64,000 bases of DNA from Draconibacterium aestuarii (GTDB lineage Bacteria; Bacteroidota; Bacteroidia; Bacteroidales; Prolixibacteraceae): contig JAPOHD010000068.1 in assembly GCA_026671195.1 (NCBI GenBank), positions 1-64,000 on the forward strand, written 5' to 3'. This document shows positions 37,002-47,190 of this stretch, piece by piece; the first letter of the stretch is position 1, and each line of letters begins with the position of its first letter. A program made the position numbers and the translations under genes. Below the pieces are notes generated by a model, which saw nothing but the letters and a program-made list of their open reading frames with translations, did no database searches and had not been told where the DNA came from.

Positions 37002-38504
37002 CTAAAATTTAAATCCTAAAGTAAGAAGTACGTCGTTGTTTATGATTTTTTGTTCAATCCATCGCGGTTCAGGATAAGTAAACCTGCCTTCAATCGGATT
37101 TGCGTAAGGTAGAGCAAAATCATTAATAAAGGAATATTTATAGGCCACATCAACAAAGAATGTTCCTGCCCGGTAACCGATACCACCTGAAATAACATTT
37201 AAATTTGCATCGGAATTGGGTTGCGACGCACCCAGCGCATAGCTGTTGTATGCCGACTGTTGAAATTGGTAACCACCACGCAAACTTACTGCATTGTTAA
37301 CCCTGTATTCGCCTCCAATACGAAGATTGCCTGCCGTTTTGTATGAGTCAGAGATATCCATATTCTCATCACTGAAATTATATCCGTCTCCACCGTGTCT
37401 GAGTTTTGCACTTCCATAGTTAATCAGCTCATAATCCACACTCAGCAAACCTTTCTTTGCAATAATAAAAGCACCGCTAAATGTTGTTCTTAACGGAGTT
37501 TCCAAACGATAATCGTAGTAATTACGTGGTGAGTATTCTTCGTAGTTTGAAAGTCTTCCGCTTTCATCTTCAATGGCCGATTGCATCGAGGTTGTATGCT
37601 CATCAGTCAACCTGTAAAAAGTTGGTGTTTGCAACGAAATTCCTAAACGCACTTCATTAACCGGTTTATAAATGGCACCAAACTTAAAGTTATGGCCGTA
37701 ACCGTATGTTTTTAGTGTATTGTTAAAGGTGAAATCATTAAAATAGGGAATATTACCAGCGGCGTCAACCTCATAAATCTGCCATGCTTCGCGGTAGTAT
37801 ACATCGGTTAAACCATACGATGCTCCCAAATAAAATTTGTGATTAAAATTAAGTCCTATTGCAAAAGAATACTCGTCAATAGAACCACTTGTTGAAGTAG
37901 CTTTTCTTTGGTTTTGTCCATAACCTGCATCACCTAATTCTGTCCAATATTCATCCAGTTCTTCATCGTAGTTTAATACGTATGTTTCCCAGGCCAGATT
38001 CTCATAATGATCGCTCCAGTGTCCTGCATTCGCATACGATGCAATGTAGTCCATAAACGAACCATCCACACCGTTTCCTACAGCCAGCGCATTGCTGCTG
38101 AAATCTTTTAAACGATTGTATCCAATTCCCAGGTTTACACTAACTAATCCTGCTTCGTTTGTTTTAAAAGTAGGCAAGGTAGATACATAGCTAATATTAT
38201 TTAGCGTAAATTTATAGTCCGTGTCATCAACATTACTTCCCCAGTAGCTACTTTCAGTTTTTGTGTGTTTCGATACCGGCGTAATTGCGAATTCACTTGA
38301 ACGATACAGCCCTAATCCGGCAGGATTTATACTTACTGAAGTAAAATCACCACCAAGAGCTCCGAATGCATTTCCCATGGCACCTGCCCGTGCAGTTCCC
38401 TGCACCTCAAATTGCGAAAAACGAAGAGCATCTGAAACACCTTGCGCACTGATTAGAAAAGGCACAAACAATGTAATCAAAAGTAGTATTGCACTTTTTT
38501 TCAT
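37002..38504 (-). CDS. FadL/OmpP1-type outer-membrane transport protein
   Basis: The 500-aa barrel protein has a signal peptide (ending I-S-A-Q-G) and the start typical of FadL-type porins in Bacteroidota: A-L-R-F-S-Q, G-T-A-R-A-G-A-M-G-N-A-F-G-A-L-G-G-D and S-I-N-P-A-G-L-G. The C-terminus L-L-T-L-G-F-K-F ends in Phe as outer-membrane barrels do. Family members carry hydrophobic compounds such as fatty acids; the substrate here is unknown. It lies 48 bp behind the low-complexity lipoprotein gene on the same strand and may be co-transcribed with it. Confidence 0.9.
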   Translation of the reverse strand: MKKSAILLLITLFVPFLISAQGVSDALRFSQFEVQGTARAGAMGNAFGALGGDFTSVSINPAGLGLYRSSEFAITPVSKHTKTESSYWGSNVDDTDYKFTLNNISYVSTLPTFKTNEAGLVSVNLGIGYNRLKDFSSNALAVGNGVDGSFMDYIASYANAGHWSDHYENLAWETYVLNYDEELDEYWTELGDAGYGQNQRKATSTSGSIDEYSFAIGLNFNHKFYLGASYGLTDVYYREAWQIYEVDAAGNIPYFNDFTFNNTLKTYGYGHNFKFGAIYKPVNEVRLGISLQTPTFYRLTDEHTTSMQSAIEDESGRLSNYEEYSPRNYYDYRLETPLRTTFSGAFIIAKKGLLSVDYELINYGSAKLRHGGDGYNFSDENMDISDSYKTAGNLRIGGEYRVNNAVSLRGGYQFQQSAYNSYALGASQPNSDANLNVISGGIGYRAGTFFVDVAYKYSFINDFALPYANPIEGRFTYPEPRWIEQKIINNDVLLTLGFKF

Positions 38505-38552
38505 GACAAAAGTTTTTTTGTTAATATTTTCTGTTAGATAGTAGTCTGCTGT

Positions 38553-39926
38553 TTATCGTCTGCTACTGCCCGAACTTCTTGAACTACCACTGCTTGAAGA
38601 ACCTGAACTTCTTGATGAACTGCCAGAAGAACCACTGCTGTAGCTTCGGCTGCTACTGCCGCTGCTACTGCTACTACTTCTGTAACTGCTTCCACTTCTG
38701 CTACGTGATGAAGAGCTACTTACGCTGCCGCTCGATTTTGTTGATGAAGGAGCCCTGTAGCTTCTTGACGAAGTGCCACTACTTGAACTTTTATTGTAAG
38801 TAGAGCTTGATCGGTAGCTTTTATTGTACGTAGATGAAGAACGAGGTGCAGCATAACCTGAAGACGACGATTGTGTCCGGTTACTATTGCTAACCACACG
38901 TGGTGTCGAATAAGAGCTACGAGTACTGCTGCTTGGACGTGTGTAACTTTGTGTACGAGCTGTTGAAGCTGATTTTGTTGTTGTCGCACGTGTTAAATCT
39001 GTCGAAGAAGAACTTCTTCTTCTTTCGGTTAATACTTGCGAATTTGCAGTTGATCTGTCAGTACTTCTCGTAGTTGTTGCTGTTGATCTGTCGCGCGATG
39101 TTGTTGCCGATTTTGTTCCGGCACTATTTAATCTGCTGTTTGTGCGTGAATTGGATGCTGAAACTGCCGATGAACTTCTCGAACCACTATCTCTTCTTAC
39201 ATTTGTGTCAGATGATCTTCGTTGTCCATAAGTATAATTCCTACCTCCGCCGGGATAAATCGGATGCGATGGATAACCGGGGTAATAACCGCCACCCCAG
39301 CCGGGATAGTATCCTCCGCCCCAGCCCCAGCCAGGATAACCCCATCCCCAGGCGTAACTGGGATAGCCCCATCCTAAACCATAGCGAGGATAGCCCCATC
39401 CCCAGCTCCAGGATAACGACCATGATGGACCATACCATGACGAGTACCATGGATCGTAGAATGGATCGTAGTAACACCAGCTGTCCCAGTAAAAAGGATC
39501 GTAATAAAATGGACGGTGGAAACGACGGATGCGGTAAGCGTAATCTAATTCATCTCCATCATAATAGTTATTAATGACGTATTTCATTTCATCATCATCA
39601 TAATAAACGGTTGTATCGCTGTCTTGCATTTCCATTTGGTCCATGTTGTAGCGCAATACATCCGCATCTTCTTCGCTGCCTTCAAAAATGTAGTTGTTCA
39701 TTGTATTCGAACCATCATCATTTTTTCCAATTTGGCTAATAATCATCGTATTTGCTGATTTCTCAACCGGTTTTTCGGCTACTTTTTCTTCAATTACTAT
39801 TGGTGGAGGTACGTCTCCCGGATTGAAATAAATGTCATCGGAATATGTGCCGGAAACGTAACTCCCCGTGGTACAGGCTCCTAAAAAAATGGCCAGCACA
39901 CCTAATAATGTTAATCTTGATTTCAT
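38553..39926 (-). CDS. Low-complexity lipoprotein: acidic, then Tyr/Trp/Gly-rich, then Ser/Arg-rich
   Basis: The 457-aa protein has a lipoprotein signal (L-G-A-C, Cys18), an acidic part to about residue 130 (many Asp/Glu and Y-Y-D-D-D), an aromatic glycine-rich part at about 131-235 with repeats of Y-P-x-Y-G-L-G-W-G-type, and a tail at about 236-457 made nearly only of Ser, Arg, Thr, Gly and Tyr. Charge thus runs from negative to positive along the chain. I know no function. The tail could bind polyanions or polymerise; the composition also makes it a poor subject for homology search. Codons in the tail (many TCT/AGC/AGT) are repetitive and may be length-variable between strains. Confidence 0.82.
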   Translation of the reverse strand: MKSRLTLLGVLAIFLGACTTGSYVSGTYSDDIYFNPGDVPPPIVIEEKVAEKPVEKSANTMIISQIGKNDDGSNTMNNYIFEGSEEDADVLRYNMDQMEMQDSDTTVYYDDDEMKYVINNYYDGDELDYAYRIRRFHRPFYYDPFYWDSWCYYDPFYDPWYSSWYGPSWSLSWSWGWGYPRYGLGWGYPSYAWGWGYPGWGWGGGYYPGWGGGYYPGYPSHPIYPGGGRNYTYGQRRSSDTNVRRDSGSRSSSAVSASNSRTNSRLNSAGTKSATTSRDRSTATTTRSTDRSTANSQVLTERRRSSSSTDLTRATTTKSASTARTQSYTRPSSSTRSSYSTPRVVSNSNRTQSSSSGYAAPRSSSTYNKSYRSSSTYNKSSSSGTSSRSYRAPSSTKSSGSVSSSSSRSRSGSSYRSSSSSSGSSSRSYSSGSSGSSSRSSGSSSSGSSRSSGSSRR

Positions 39927-40024
39927 AACGTATCCTCCGTTTATTTAATGTCAATAATAATTACTTTATTTGTAAGCTCAAAATATAATTAAGTTAAAAC
40001 AAAATCTATACCAAATATTAGATT

Positions 40025-41500
40025 ATGGCGAAAGAATTGACTTCGCGAAGCGAAAATTATTCACAATGGTACCAGGATTTGGTAATGAAGGCAGACCTTG
40101 CAGAGAATTCAGCAGTAAGAGGATGTATGGTTATTAAGCCTTATGGTTATGCTATTTGGGAGAAAATGCAGGCCGAGTTAGACCGCATGTTTAAAGAAAC
40201 GGGTCATGTAAATGCATACTTCCCATTATTTATCCCAAAATCGTTTTTTAGTAAAGAGGCTGACCACGTTGAGGGCTTTGCCAAAGAATGTGCGGTTGTT
40301 ACCCACTATCGTTTAAAAAATGACGAGGAAAATGGCGGTGTGGTTGTCGATCCGGATGCAAAACTGGAAGAGGAACTGATTGTTCGTCCTACTTCGGAAA
40401 CGATTATATGGAATACTTATAAAAACTGGATTCAGTCGTATCGCGATCTGCCAATTTTGGTTAATCAGTGGGCCAATGTGGTGCGTTGGGAAATGCGTAC
40501 ACGTTTGTTTTTACGTACCTCCGAATTCCTGTGGCAGGAAGGGCATACAGCTCACGCAACAAAAGCAGAAGCTATTGAGGAGACTGAAAAGATTATAAAT
40601 GTGTATGCCGATTTTGCTGAAAATTATATGGCAGTTCCGGTTATTAAAGGATTAAAATCGGCAAACGAGCGTTTTGCAGGTGCTTTGGAAACCTATTCCA
40701 TTGAAGCCTTAATGCAGGATGGTAAAGCATTACAATCGGGAACCTCACACTTTTTAGGTCAAAACTTTGCAAAAGCCTTTGATGTAAAATTTGCTAATAA
40801 GGAAGGAAAAGAAGAATATGTTTGGGCTACATCATGGGGAGTTTCAACCCGTTTGATGGGGGCACTTATTATGGCTCACTCCGACGATAATGGTTTAGTT
40901 CTGCCTCCAAAACTGGCTCCTCACCAGGTGGTAATTGTTCCAATTTACCGTAACGAAGAACAGTTGGCAGCTATTACTGAAAAGGTAGATGAGATTATAG
41001 CCAAATTAAAAGTAAAAGGTATTTCTGTGAAATACGATGACCGCGATACACGCAAACCAGGCTGGAAATTTGCAGAGTACGAATTAAAAGGAGTACCGGT
41101 GCGTTTGGCAATGGGACCACGTGATTTGGAAAACGGAACCGTTGAGGTTGCTCGTCGTGATACATTGGAAAAGAATGTCACTGAACTAGAAAATATTGAA
41201 GAATACATTGAAAATCTGTTGGAAGATATTCAAAACAATATTTTCAAAAAAGCGGCCGATTACAGAACGGAACACACTACCAAGGTGGATACCTGGGAAG
41301 AGTTTAAAGACGTTTTGAAAAATAAAGGAGGTTTTATCTCGGCACACTGGGATGGCACACCAGAGACTGAGGATCTGATTAAGAATGAAACCAAAGCAAC
41401 CATTCGTTGCCTTCCTCTGGAATACGAAGAGGAAGAAGGTGTTTGTATATACTCGGGTAAGCCATCGAAACGAAGGGTTTTATTTGCGTTGGCATATTAA
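40025..41500 (+). CDS. proS: Prolyl-tRNA synthetase, short archaeal/eukaryotic type (ProS3)
   Basis: This enzyme charges tRNA-Pro with proline. The 491-aa class II enzyme shows motif 2 (R-W-E-M-R-T-R[15 protein letters not shown]), the R-P-T-S-E-T motif, motif 3 (A-M-G-P-R-D region belongs to the anticodon half), an anticodon-binding domain from about 290, and the extra C-terminal domain ending in Ala-Tyr. It lacks the editing insertion of the long bacterial type. The short type is the usual one in Bacteroidota. It is a single gene with its own terminator. Confidence 0.97.
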   Translation: MAKELTSRSENYSQWYQDLVMKADLAENSAVRGCMVIKPYGYAIWEKMQAELDRMFKETGHVNAYFPLFIPKSFFSKEADHVEGFAKECAVVTHYRLKNDEENGGVVVDPDAKLEEELIVRPTSETIIWNTYKNWIQSYRDLPILVNQWANVVRWEMRTRLFLRTSEFLWQEGHTAHATKAEAIEETEKIINVYADFAENYMAVPVIKGLKSANERFAGALETYSIEALMQDGKALQSGTSHFLGQNFAKAFDVKFANKEGKEEYVWATSWGVSTRLMGALIMAHSDDNGLVLPPKLAPHQVVIVPIYRNEEQLAAITEKVDEIIAKLKVKGISVKYDDRDTRKPGWKFAEYELKGVPVRLAMGPRDLENGTVEVARRDTLEKNVTELENIEEYIENLLEDIQNNIFKKAADYRTEHTTKVDTWEEFKDVLKNKGGFISAHWDGTPETEDLIKNETKATIRCLPLEYEEEEGVCIYSGKPSKRRVLFALAY

Positions 41501-41536
41501 ATGTCGATAGGCAAAAAAATACAATATTTTTAAAAG

Positions 41537-41568
41537 AAGCAGCTCAAAAGGGCTGCTTTCTTTTTTTA
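41537..41568 (+). terminator. Rho-independent terminator of proS
   Basis: AAGCAGC pairs with GCTGCTT around an 8-nt loop, followed by TCTTTTTTT. Confidence 0.9.
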
Positions 41569-41613
41569 TACTGATTGCTTTGCTTAATTTAGATTTTAAA
41601 ATCAAAGAGCAAA

Positions 41614-42300
41614 ATGACAGAAAAAGAAGTTCGGGCGTCATTTCTTGAGGCGCTGGTTATCAAATCAACAGTTAAACAAAAAGTTTACACCAACACACAG
41701 CAAACCTTTACCATCTTAAAAAAGGTATTGAATCAGTTGGAAAAGGACTACTTGAAAGCTGTTAAAGGCAAGGTGTCCGATGTTGTACTGCCTGAATATA
41801 AGGAACGTGGCCCATTTGAGGTTGAGTTTAAAATAGGAGGTGATTTGCTTATTTTTAGTATGCATTCCAATGTATTCGAGTTCGACGACAAACATCCGGT
41901 TTGGAAAACTGCTTATATCGAGGAAGATCCGATGCGCTCCTATTGCGGCACAATTAATATTTATAATTTTTTGGCCGATTCTTTTAAATACAACCGATTA
42001 AATGATTTAGGATATCTGGTGGCCCGTATTTTTGTAAACAAAGACAATCACTTTTTTGTAGAAGGGAAACGTCAGTCAGATGAATTGGTAAAAGATTTTT
42101 CTATCGATACCATTTCTCCGGGAGTAATCAGGCAAATTGTAGAGACAGCCATTCAGTACAGTATTGAATTTGATTTATTGGTACCTCTCTACGACCAGAT
42201 TAAAGTAGCCACAGTTGATCAAATGCGTCAAAAAATTAGTCATTCTAAAATGACAACCGGAAAACGCCTTGGGTTTGCATTTAATTCGGATGATGTTTGA
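41614..42300 (+). CDS. Conserved hypothetical protein (228 aa, cytoplasmic)
   Basis: I do not recognise a domain. The protein has no signal peptide or membrane segment, is mixed alpha/beta, and has a look typical of conserved cytoplasmic proteins: E-V-E-F-K-I-G-G-D-L-L-I-F-S-M-H-S-N in a beta-strand pair near residue 70 and a helical C-terminus. A short AT-rich gap separates it from proS and from pepT, so it may be its own transcription unit. In the gap to pepT (42301-42433) a nine-base phrase with CAGAGTTAAG/GAGTTAAGAG repeats was seen but nothing functional. Confidence 0.8.
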   Translation: MTEKEVRASFLEALVIKSTVKQKVYTNTQQTFTILKKVLNQLEKDYLKAVKGKVSDVVLPEYKERGPFEVEFKIGGDLLIFSMHSNVFEFDDKHPVWKTAYIEEDPMRSYCGTINIYNFLADSFKYNRLNDLGYLVARIFVNKDNHFFVEGKRQSDELVKDFSIDTISPGVIRQIVETAIQYSIEFDLLVPLYDQIKVATVDQMRQKISHSKMTTGKRLGFAFNSDDV

Positions 42301-42433
42301 GCTCTGAGTTAAGAGTTCATTCTTCAGAGTTAAGTTTCAGTTTGTAGTTGTTAAAAGGAAATATACTTTTGCGTGTTAGTGTAAATAGGAATAAAGTAAC
42401 AAGGCACAGATTGAAAACACATGATATAGAACT

Positions 42434-43660
42434 ATGGAAAAAGTAGTAGAAAGATTTATTGGTTACGCCAAACAATATACCACATCCGATCCAAACAGTA
42501 AAACTTACCCGAGTACCGACCGTCAACTGGTTTTTATGCGGAAGCTCGTTGATGAACTAAAAGAAATTGGATTAAGTGAAGTTGAAATGGACAAGTTTGG
42601 ATATGTAACCGCAACCATCCCTGCCAAGGGTGTTGAAAATTGTCCGGTAGTAGGTTTTATTGCCCATGTTGATACCAGTCCTGATTTTTCAGGTGAAAAT
42701 GTGAATCCGCAGATTATTGAAAAATACGATGGAACACCAGTGGCATTAAAAAACGGTGTGACCATCGATCCCAAGGAATTTCCCGAAATCTTAAAATATG
42801 TAGGACAGGATATTATTACTGCCGATGGAACAACCCTGCTTGGTGCCGATGATAAAGCCGGTGTTGCAGAAATTGTTACTGCTGCCGAAATTGTATTAAA
42901 CTCGAACAATATCAGACACGGTAAAATACGACTTGGTTTTACTCCCGATGAAGAGGTGGGGCATGGAACCGATCATTTTGACGTGAAAAAATTCGGAGCC
43001 GATTTTGCATATACTTTGGATGGTGGTGAAATTGGAGAACTGGAGTTTGAAAATTTTAATGCTGCCGGAGCAAAGATCAAAATAAAGGGGCGTAGTGTTC
43101 ACCCGGGTGCTTCAAAAAACAAAATGATAAATGCCTTGTTGGTTGGGCACAAATTAATAAGCATGTTACCACCTACTCAACGTCCTGAGCACACCGAAAA
43201 CTACGAAGGATTCTATCACCTTTTATCCTTTAAAGGAAACGTGGAAACTGCCGAGATGTATTATTTAATTCGCGACCATAGCTCCAAAAAGTTTGAGAAG
43301 AAAAAGAAATTGATGAAGGAGTTGGTTGATTTGATCAACCTTGAATATGGCAAAGAACTGGTGCAGCTTGAAGTGGAAGATCAGTATTTTAACATGCGAG
43401 AGAAAATAGAACCGGTAATGTACGTAGTTGATGTGGCAAAAGAAGCCATGATAAAAGCGGGTGTGGAACCTAAAATTAAAGCCATTCGTGGTGGTACCGA
43501 CGGAGCACGGCTTTCGTACGATGGCTTGCCTTGTCCGAATGTATTTGCCGGTGGTCATAATTTTCACGGACCTTTCGAATTTGTGCCTGTTCCTTCCATG
43601 CTAAAATCGGTTGAAGTAATTTTAAATGTAATTGAAGGAGTTGGCAAACTGAACAAATAA
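42434..43660 (+). CDS. pepT: Peptidase T (tripeptide aminopeptidase)
   Basis: This M20-family dizinc exopeptidase cuts the N-terminal residue from tripeptides in the cytoplasm. It has the expected length of 408 aa. Visible metal-ligand motifs are H-V-D-T-S-P-D (about 76-82), L-G-A-D-D-K-A-G (Asp at about 140), P-D-E-E-V-G-H-G (about 173-180) and, near the C-terminus, R-G-G-T-D-G-A-R followed by A-G-G-H-N-F-H-G-P-x-E. It is 7 bp upstream of tilS and probably forms an operon with it. Confidence 0.96.
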   Translation: MEKVVERFIGYAKQYTTSDPNSKTYPSTDRQLVFMRKLVDELKEIGLSEVEMDKFGYVTATIPAKGVENCPVVGFIAHVDTSPDFSGENVNPQIIEKYDGTPVALKNGVTIDPKEFPEILKYVGQDIITADGTTLLGADDKAGVAEIVTAAEIVLNSNNIRHGKIRLGFTPDEEVGHGTDHFDVKKFGADFAYTLDGGEIGELEFENFNAAGAKIKIKGRSVHPGASKNKMINALLVGHKLISMLPPTQRPEHTENYEGFYHLLSFKGNVETAEMYYLIRDHSSKKFEKKKKLMKELVDLINLEYGKELVQLEVEDQYFNMREKIEPVMYVVDVAKEAMIKAGVEPKIKAIRGGTDGARLSYDGLPCPNVFAGGHNFHGPFEFVPVPSMLKSVEVILNVIEGVGKLNK

Positions 43661-43667
43661 ACCACAG

Positions 43668-44984
43668 ATGCTCGAACAATTCATTCAGAACATAATAGAA
43701 AAGCAGCTTTTTGAACCGGATCAGAAAGTTTTACTGGCGATAAGCGGTGGAATCGACAGTATGGTGCTTTTAAATCTGTTCGAAAGATCGGGATATGATT
43801 ATGGAATTGTTCATTGCAATTTCCGTTTGCGGGAGAACGAATCGGATGGCGACGAAGAGTTTGTAAAAAAGCAGGTACTGGTACATGGTGTTCCTGCCTT
43901 TTTCGAAAGCTTTGATACAACCGAGTATGCCCGGCTAAAAGGAATTTCTATTGAAATGGCGGCCCGCGAACTGCGCTACGAATATTTCGAAAGAATCAGA
44001 TCGGAACACGACTACGATTATATTGTAACCGCGCATCATCAGGACGATCTGATTGAGACATTCTTTCTGAATCTATCGCGGAAAACCGGAATAAAAGGGT
44101 TAACCGGAATAAAAGAGAAGAGTGGAAAACTTGTTCGCCCGCTGCTTTTTGCCAGCCGTGAAGATATTGAAGCCTATGGATCGGAAAACTATATCTCATT
44201 TCGCGAGGATTCAACCAACAACGAGGTAGTTTATCAACGTAATTTTCTGCGGCATAAAATCCTGCCTCTCTTTTCCGAATTAAATCCTGCCTTTAAAAAG
44301 AATTTCCTGGCAAGTGTTGAAAATCTGAAAGTGGCCGAACAGGTTTATTTGGGATTTTTAGGTAAAGAGAAAGAAAACGTGGTTTCACAAAAGGGTGGGG
44401 AAGTGTTGATTCACATTAACAGGCTGAAAGAATCGTCGTATCCGAAACCCTTATTACTCGAAATTCTTTCGGAGTATAATTTTAATACAACTGTTATTGA
44501 CGATGTTTATCAAAGCCTTGAAAATGAATCTGGGAAACAATTCTTTTCCAAAACCCACCGGCTGGTAAAAGATCGGGAGCACCTTTTTGTTTCGGAAATT
44601 AATACCGGCGAGGAGAAAATCTACTACATTGAAGAAGACGATATGGAACTGTTTGCCCCTTTTGATATTAACATCGAAAAAAGGAATGCAAGCGGATTTT
44701 CGATCATAAAAAAGGCAAATATGGCTTGTATCGATATCGACAAGATTGAATTTCCCTTGTTGATCAGGAAATGGAAACAAGGCGACTATTTTCAACCACT
44801 TGGAATGACAGGCTTCAAAAAAGTAAGCGATTTTTTTATCGACCAGAAAATTCCGATTCACGAAAAAGAAAACACCTGGTTGCTGTGTAGCGGCAAAAAA
44901 ATTGTCTGGATTATGGGACACCGGCTGGACAACCGGTTTAAGGTTACACCAAACTCCAATAAGTTGCTGATAATCGAAATTTGA
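43668..44984 (+). CDS. tilS: tRNA(Ile)-lysidine synthase
   Basis: TilS adds lysine to C34 of the CAU anticodon of tRNA-Ile2, so that it reads AUA and accepts isoleucine. The 438-aa protein has the PP-loop S-G-G-I-D-S at 26-31, the N-terminal N-type ATP pyrophosphatase domain (H-C-N-F-R-L-R; A-H-H-Q-D-D-L-I-E-T; R-P-L-L), a middle helical part, and the C-terminal TilS domain (F-Q-P-L-G-M-x-G-x-K-K-V-S-D-F). It follows pepT closely. Confidence 0.96.
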   Translation: MLEQFIQNIIEKQLFEPDQKVLLAISGGIDSMVLLNLFERSGYDYGIVHCNFRLRENESDGDEEFVKKQVLVHGVPAFFESFDTTEYARLKGISIEMAARELRYEYFERIRSEHDYDYIVTAHHQDDLIETFFLNLSRKTGIKGLTGIKEKSGKLVRPLLFASREDIEAYGSENYISFREDSTNNEVVYQRNFLRHKILPLFSELNPAFKKNFLASVENLKVAEQVYLGFLGKEKENVVSQKGGEVLIHINRLKESSYPKPLLLEILSEYNFNTTVIDDVYQSLENESGKQFFSKTHRLVKDREHLFVSEINTGEEKIYYIEEDDMELFAPFDINIEKRNASGFSIIKKANMACIDIDKIEFPLLIRKWKQGDYFQPLGMTGFKKVSDFFIDQKIPIHEKENTWLLCSGKKIVWIMGHRLDNRFKVTPNSNKLLIIEI

Positions 44985-45054
44985 TGCTGCACCGAGGTGA
45001 TTTTCCCAAAAACAATTAAGCATTATCACTGTCACCGTATACAGCATTTTTTTT
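44984..45054 (+). terminator. Possible long terminator after tilS
   Basis: ATGCTG at 44984 pairs with CAGCAT at 45042, and GGTGA / TCACC extend the stem inside with small mismatches. A run of eight T follows at once. The stem begins in the tilS stop codon. Confidence 0.65.
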
Positions 45055-45246
45055 GTGAACCCTACTGTTAACAGATCATAAAAGATAAACTTCTCAGTAA
45101 AATTGATTGTATCTTTACCCCTGATAAAAATTACAATTCAAAACAAAATAAGGTGACTCTTGTTGCGTTAAGTATGTATGTGCATTGCCCCGATGCAAGA
45201 ATTATTAAAACCAATATTAAAGAAGGATTATTTAAAACAATTAAAA

Positions 45247-46032
45247 ATGAAGAAGATTTTATTTGTATTATCAATGGCGGGCATAGTATTTACCGCATGT
45301 AACAACGAAAAAACTGATGTTGAGGGAGACGGAAGACTTGTAGTTAGGTTGACGGATGCACCTGCTGATTACGAGGAAGTTTTAATTGATTTGCAGGAAC
45401 TTTGGGTGAATGTTGCCGACGATTCTACCGGATGGACAGAATTACCCCTTGAAGTTAACGGACAGATTGATCTGCTGGAACTTGCAAATGGAGGCGATAC
45501 GTTACTGTTTAATGACAACTTCCCGTCAGAAAAAATTTCGCAAATGCGAATGATTTTGGGTGAAAATAACGAGATTAAGGTTGGCGGTGAATATTACGAC
45601 TTAAAAACACCATCGGCACAACAATCAGGATTAAAATTCCAGGTGAACGCCACAATTGATCCAGGAGTTGATTATGAGATGTGGATCGATTTTGATGCCG
45701 CCCGTTCTATTGTTGAAACCGGTAACGGAAAATATATACTAAAACCGGTTATAAAAGTATTTACCGAAGTGAGCAGCGGATCAATTAAAGGTGTTGTTTC
45801 TCCGGTTGATGCACGACCTCTGATACAGGCTATTTCTGCCGCAAATGATACTACCAGTACACTGGCCGATACGATTACAGGCGAGTTCCTGATTCGCGGG
45901 TTGGAAGCAGGTGCTTATAAAGTTGATTTTGTTCCGGTAAGCAGTTATCTTGAAGAAGAACTGCTGGATGTTGACGTAACTGTTGGAATGGTTACCGATG
46001 TTGATACGGTGTTTTTTACCGGAAGTAATTAA
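45247..46032 (+). CDS. DUF4382-domain lipoprotein
   Basis: The start is set at 45247, where a short lipoprotein signal (F-T-A-C, Cys18) begins; the longer frame from 45178 adds 23 non-signal residues. The mature protein starts with a DUF4382 domain (R-L-V-V-R-L-T-D-A-P-A-D-Y-E-E-V, then D-L-L-E-L-A-N-G and L-K-P-V-I-K-V-F, to about residue 180), a beta-sandwich family of unknown role common in Bacteroidota. A second carboxypeptidase-regulatory-like sandwich follows (G-S-I-K-G-V-V-S-P; F-L-I-R-G-L-E-A-G-A-Y-K-V-D-F). The function is unknown; likely an envelope protein. A terminator follows. Confidence 0.9.
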   Translation: MKKILFVLSMAGIVFTACNNEKTDVEGDGRLVVRLTDAPADYEEVLIDLQELWVNVADDSTGWTELPLEVNGQIDLLELANGGDTLLFNDNFPSEKISQMRMILGENNEIKVGGEYYDLKTPSAQQSGLKFQVNATIDPGVDYEMWIDFDAARSIVETGNGKYILKPVIKVFTEVSSGSIKGVVSPVDARPLIQAISAANDTTSTLADTITGEFLIRGLEAGAYKVDFVPVSSYLEEELLDVDVTVGMVTDVDTVFFTGSN

Positions 46033-46053
46033 AGAATTTTTCGAATACAGCAG

Positions 46054-46086
46054 AAGCCATTTCTTTTTAAGGAATGGCTTTTTTAT
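46054..46086 (+). terminator. Rho-independent terminator of the DUF4382 gene
   Basis: AAGCCATT pairs with AATGGCTT around an 11-nt loop whose ends (TC/GA, CTT/AAG) can pair further; six T follow. Confidence 0.9.
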
Positions 46087-46094
46087 TAGTAGAT

Positions 46095-46136
46095 GGATCC
46101 GATCCGTAATTACGTTGAAGAATACGGATTGGATCC
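46095..46136. other. Strong 14-bp stem-loop in the gap before the methyltransferase
   Basis: GGATCCGATCCGTA pairs with TACGGATTGGATCC with one mismatch, around a 14-nt loop. No T run follows, and the preceding hairpin already serves as terminator. It might be a protein-binding site or a small repeat element. The rest of the 371-bp gap 46033-46403 holds no gene that I can support. Confidence 0.5.
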
Positions 46137-46403
46137 CTTGGAGACACATCTGCTTATTAATAACGATTTGTGGTTGTTTTTGAGAAAAACACTATCTTTA
46201 CTCCACTAAAATTATTTGATGTTTAAAGTTAATTCGGATCTGGTAAAGTAAATAACCACTGGAATTTTTTCAGGGGTTATCCATTTATTGTACTCGGGCA
46301 AAGTCTTGTCCGGGCATTTTTTATAGTCTTTTATTTAACAATCGTTTGAAGCTTTGAGCACATATTGTGTCCGGGTTAAAACAAAATAGTTCATTTAAAC
46401 ATC

Positions 46404-47177
46404 ATGAGTAACGAAAATACATCCATACACGATTTCGACCTGAATTTAATCTGCGAATATTATTCTAATCTTGATCGTCAGGGGCCGGGTAGCCCCGAAG
46501 TAACGGTAAAAGCACTGAGTTTTATCGAAGGGCTGAACCAGACATCCAACATTGTTGACCTTGGTTGCGGAACAGGTGGCCAGACTATGGTACTGGCGCA
46601 GCATACGTCCGGAAAGGTGAGGGGAATCGATCTGTTTCCCACTTTTATCGACCTGTTTAATAAGAATGCGACAAAACTGAATCTTCAGGAGCGGGTAAAA
46701 GGCCTTGTTGGTTCGATGGATAATTTGCCGTTTCAGGATGAAGAGTTAGACCTGATCTGGTCGGAAGGAGCGATTTATAACATTGGCTTTGAGCGTGGTT
46801 TGCGCGAATGGCGGAAGTATCTGAAGACGAACGGGTATATAGCAGTTTCAGAAGCATCGTGGTTTACCGAAAAGCGGCCTTCTGAAATTGAAACGTTTTG
46901 GATGGATGCTTATCCCGAAATCGATACCATTCCGAATAAAGTGCAACAGCTGCAAAATGCAGGTTACATTCCTGTAGCAAGTTTCATTTTACCCGACAAC
47001 TGCTGGACAGAGTATTTTTATGAACCGCAGATTCAGGTTCAGGAAGACTTTTTGAGGGCAAAAGCAGGGAATAAAATGGCGGAGGATTTTATAGCGAATC
47101 AACGTCACGAAACGCAGTTGTATTACAAGTACAAGGCGTTTTACGGATATGTATTTTATATTGGTAAAAAAGTATAG
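46404..47177 (+). CDS. Class I SAM-dependent methyltransferase
   Basis: The 257-aa cytoplasmic protein has the SAM-binding motif V-D-L-G-C-G-T-G-G (51-59), the acidic residue that closes motif II (G-I-D-L-F at about 75), and [10 protein letters not shown] for motif IV. Bacteroidota relatives with this [10 protein letters not shown] start are usually annotated as small-molecule methyltransferases of unknown substrate. No partner gene is adjacent, so the substrate is unknown. Confidence 0.9.
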   Translation: MSNENTSIHDFDLNLICEYYSNLDRQGPGSPEVTVKALSFIEGLNQTSNIVDLGCGTGGQTMVLAQHTSGKVRGIDLFPTFIDLFNKNATKLNLQERVKGLVGSMDNLPFQDEELDLIWSEGAIYNIGFERGLREWRKYLKTNGYIAVSEASWFTEKRPSEIETFWMDAYPEIDTIPNKVQQLQNAGYIPVASFILPDNCWTEYFYEPQIQVQEDFLRAKAGNKMAEDFIANQRHETQLYYKYKAFYGYVFYIGKKV

Positions 47178-47190
47178 AACATAAACAAAG

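Noticed and set aside
38720-39574. Several open frames opposite the low-complexity lipoprotein gene
   Set aside because: They are shadows of repetitive Ser/Arg and Tyr/Gly codons of the real gene, which has a good lipoprotein signal.
45178-45246. Longer start for the DUF4382 lipoprotein
   Set aside because: The extra 23 residues would hide the lipoprotein signal that begins cleanly at 45247.
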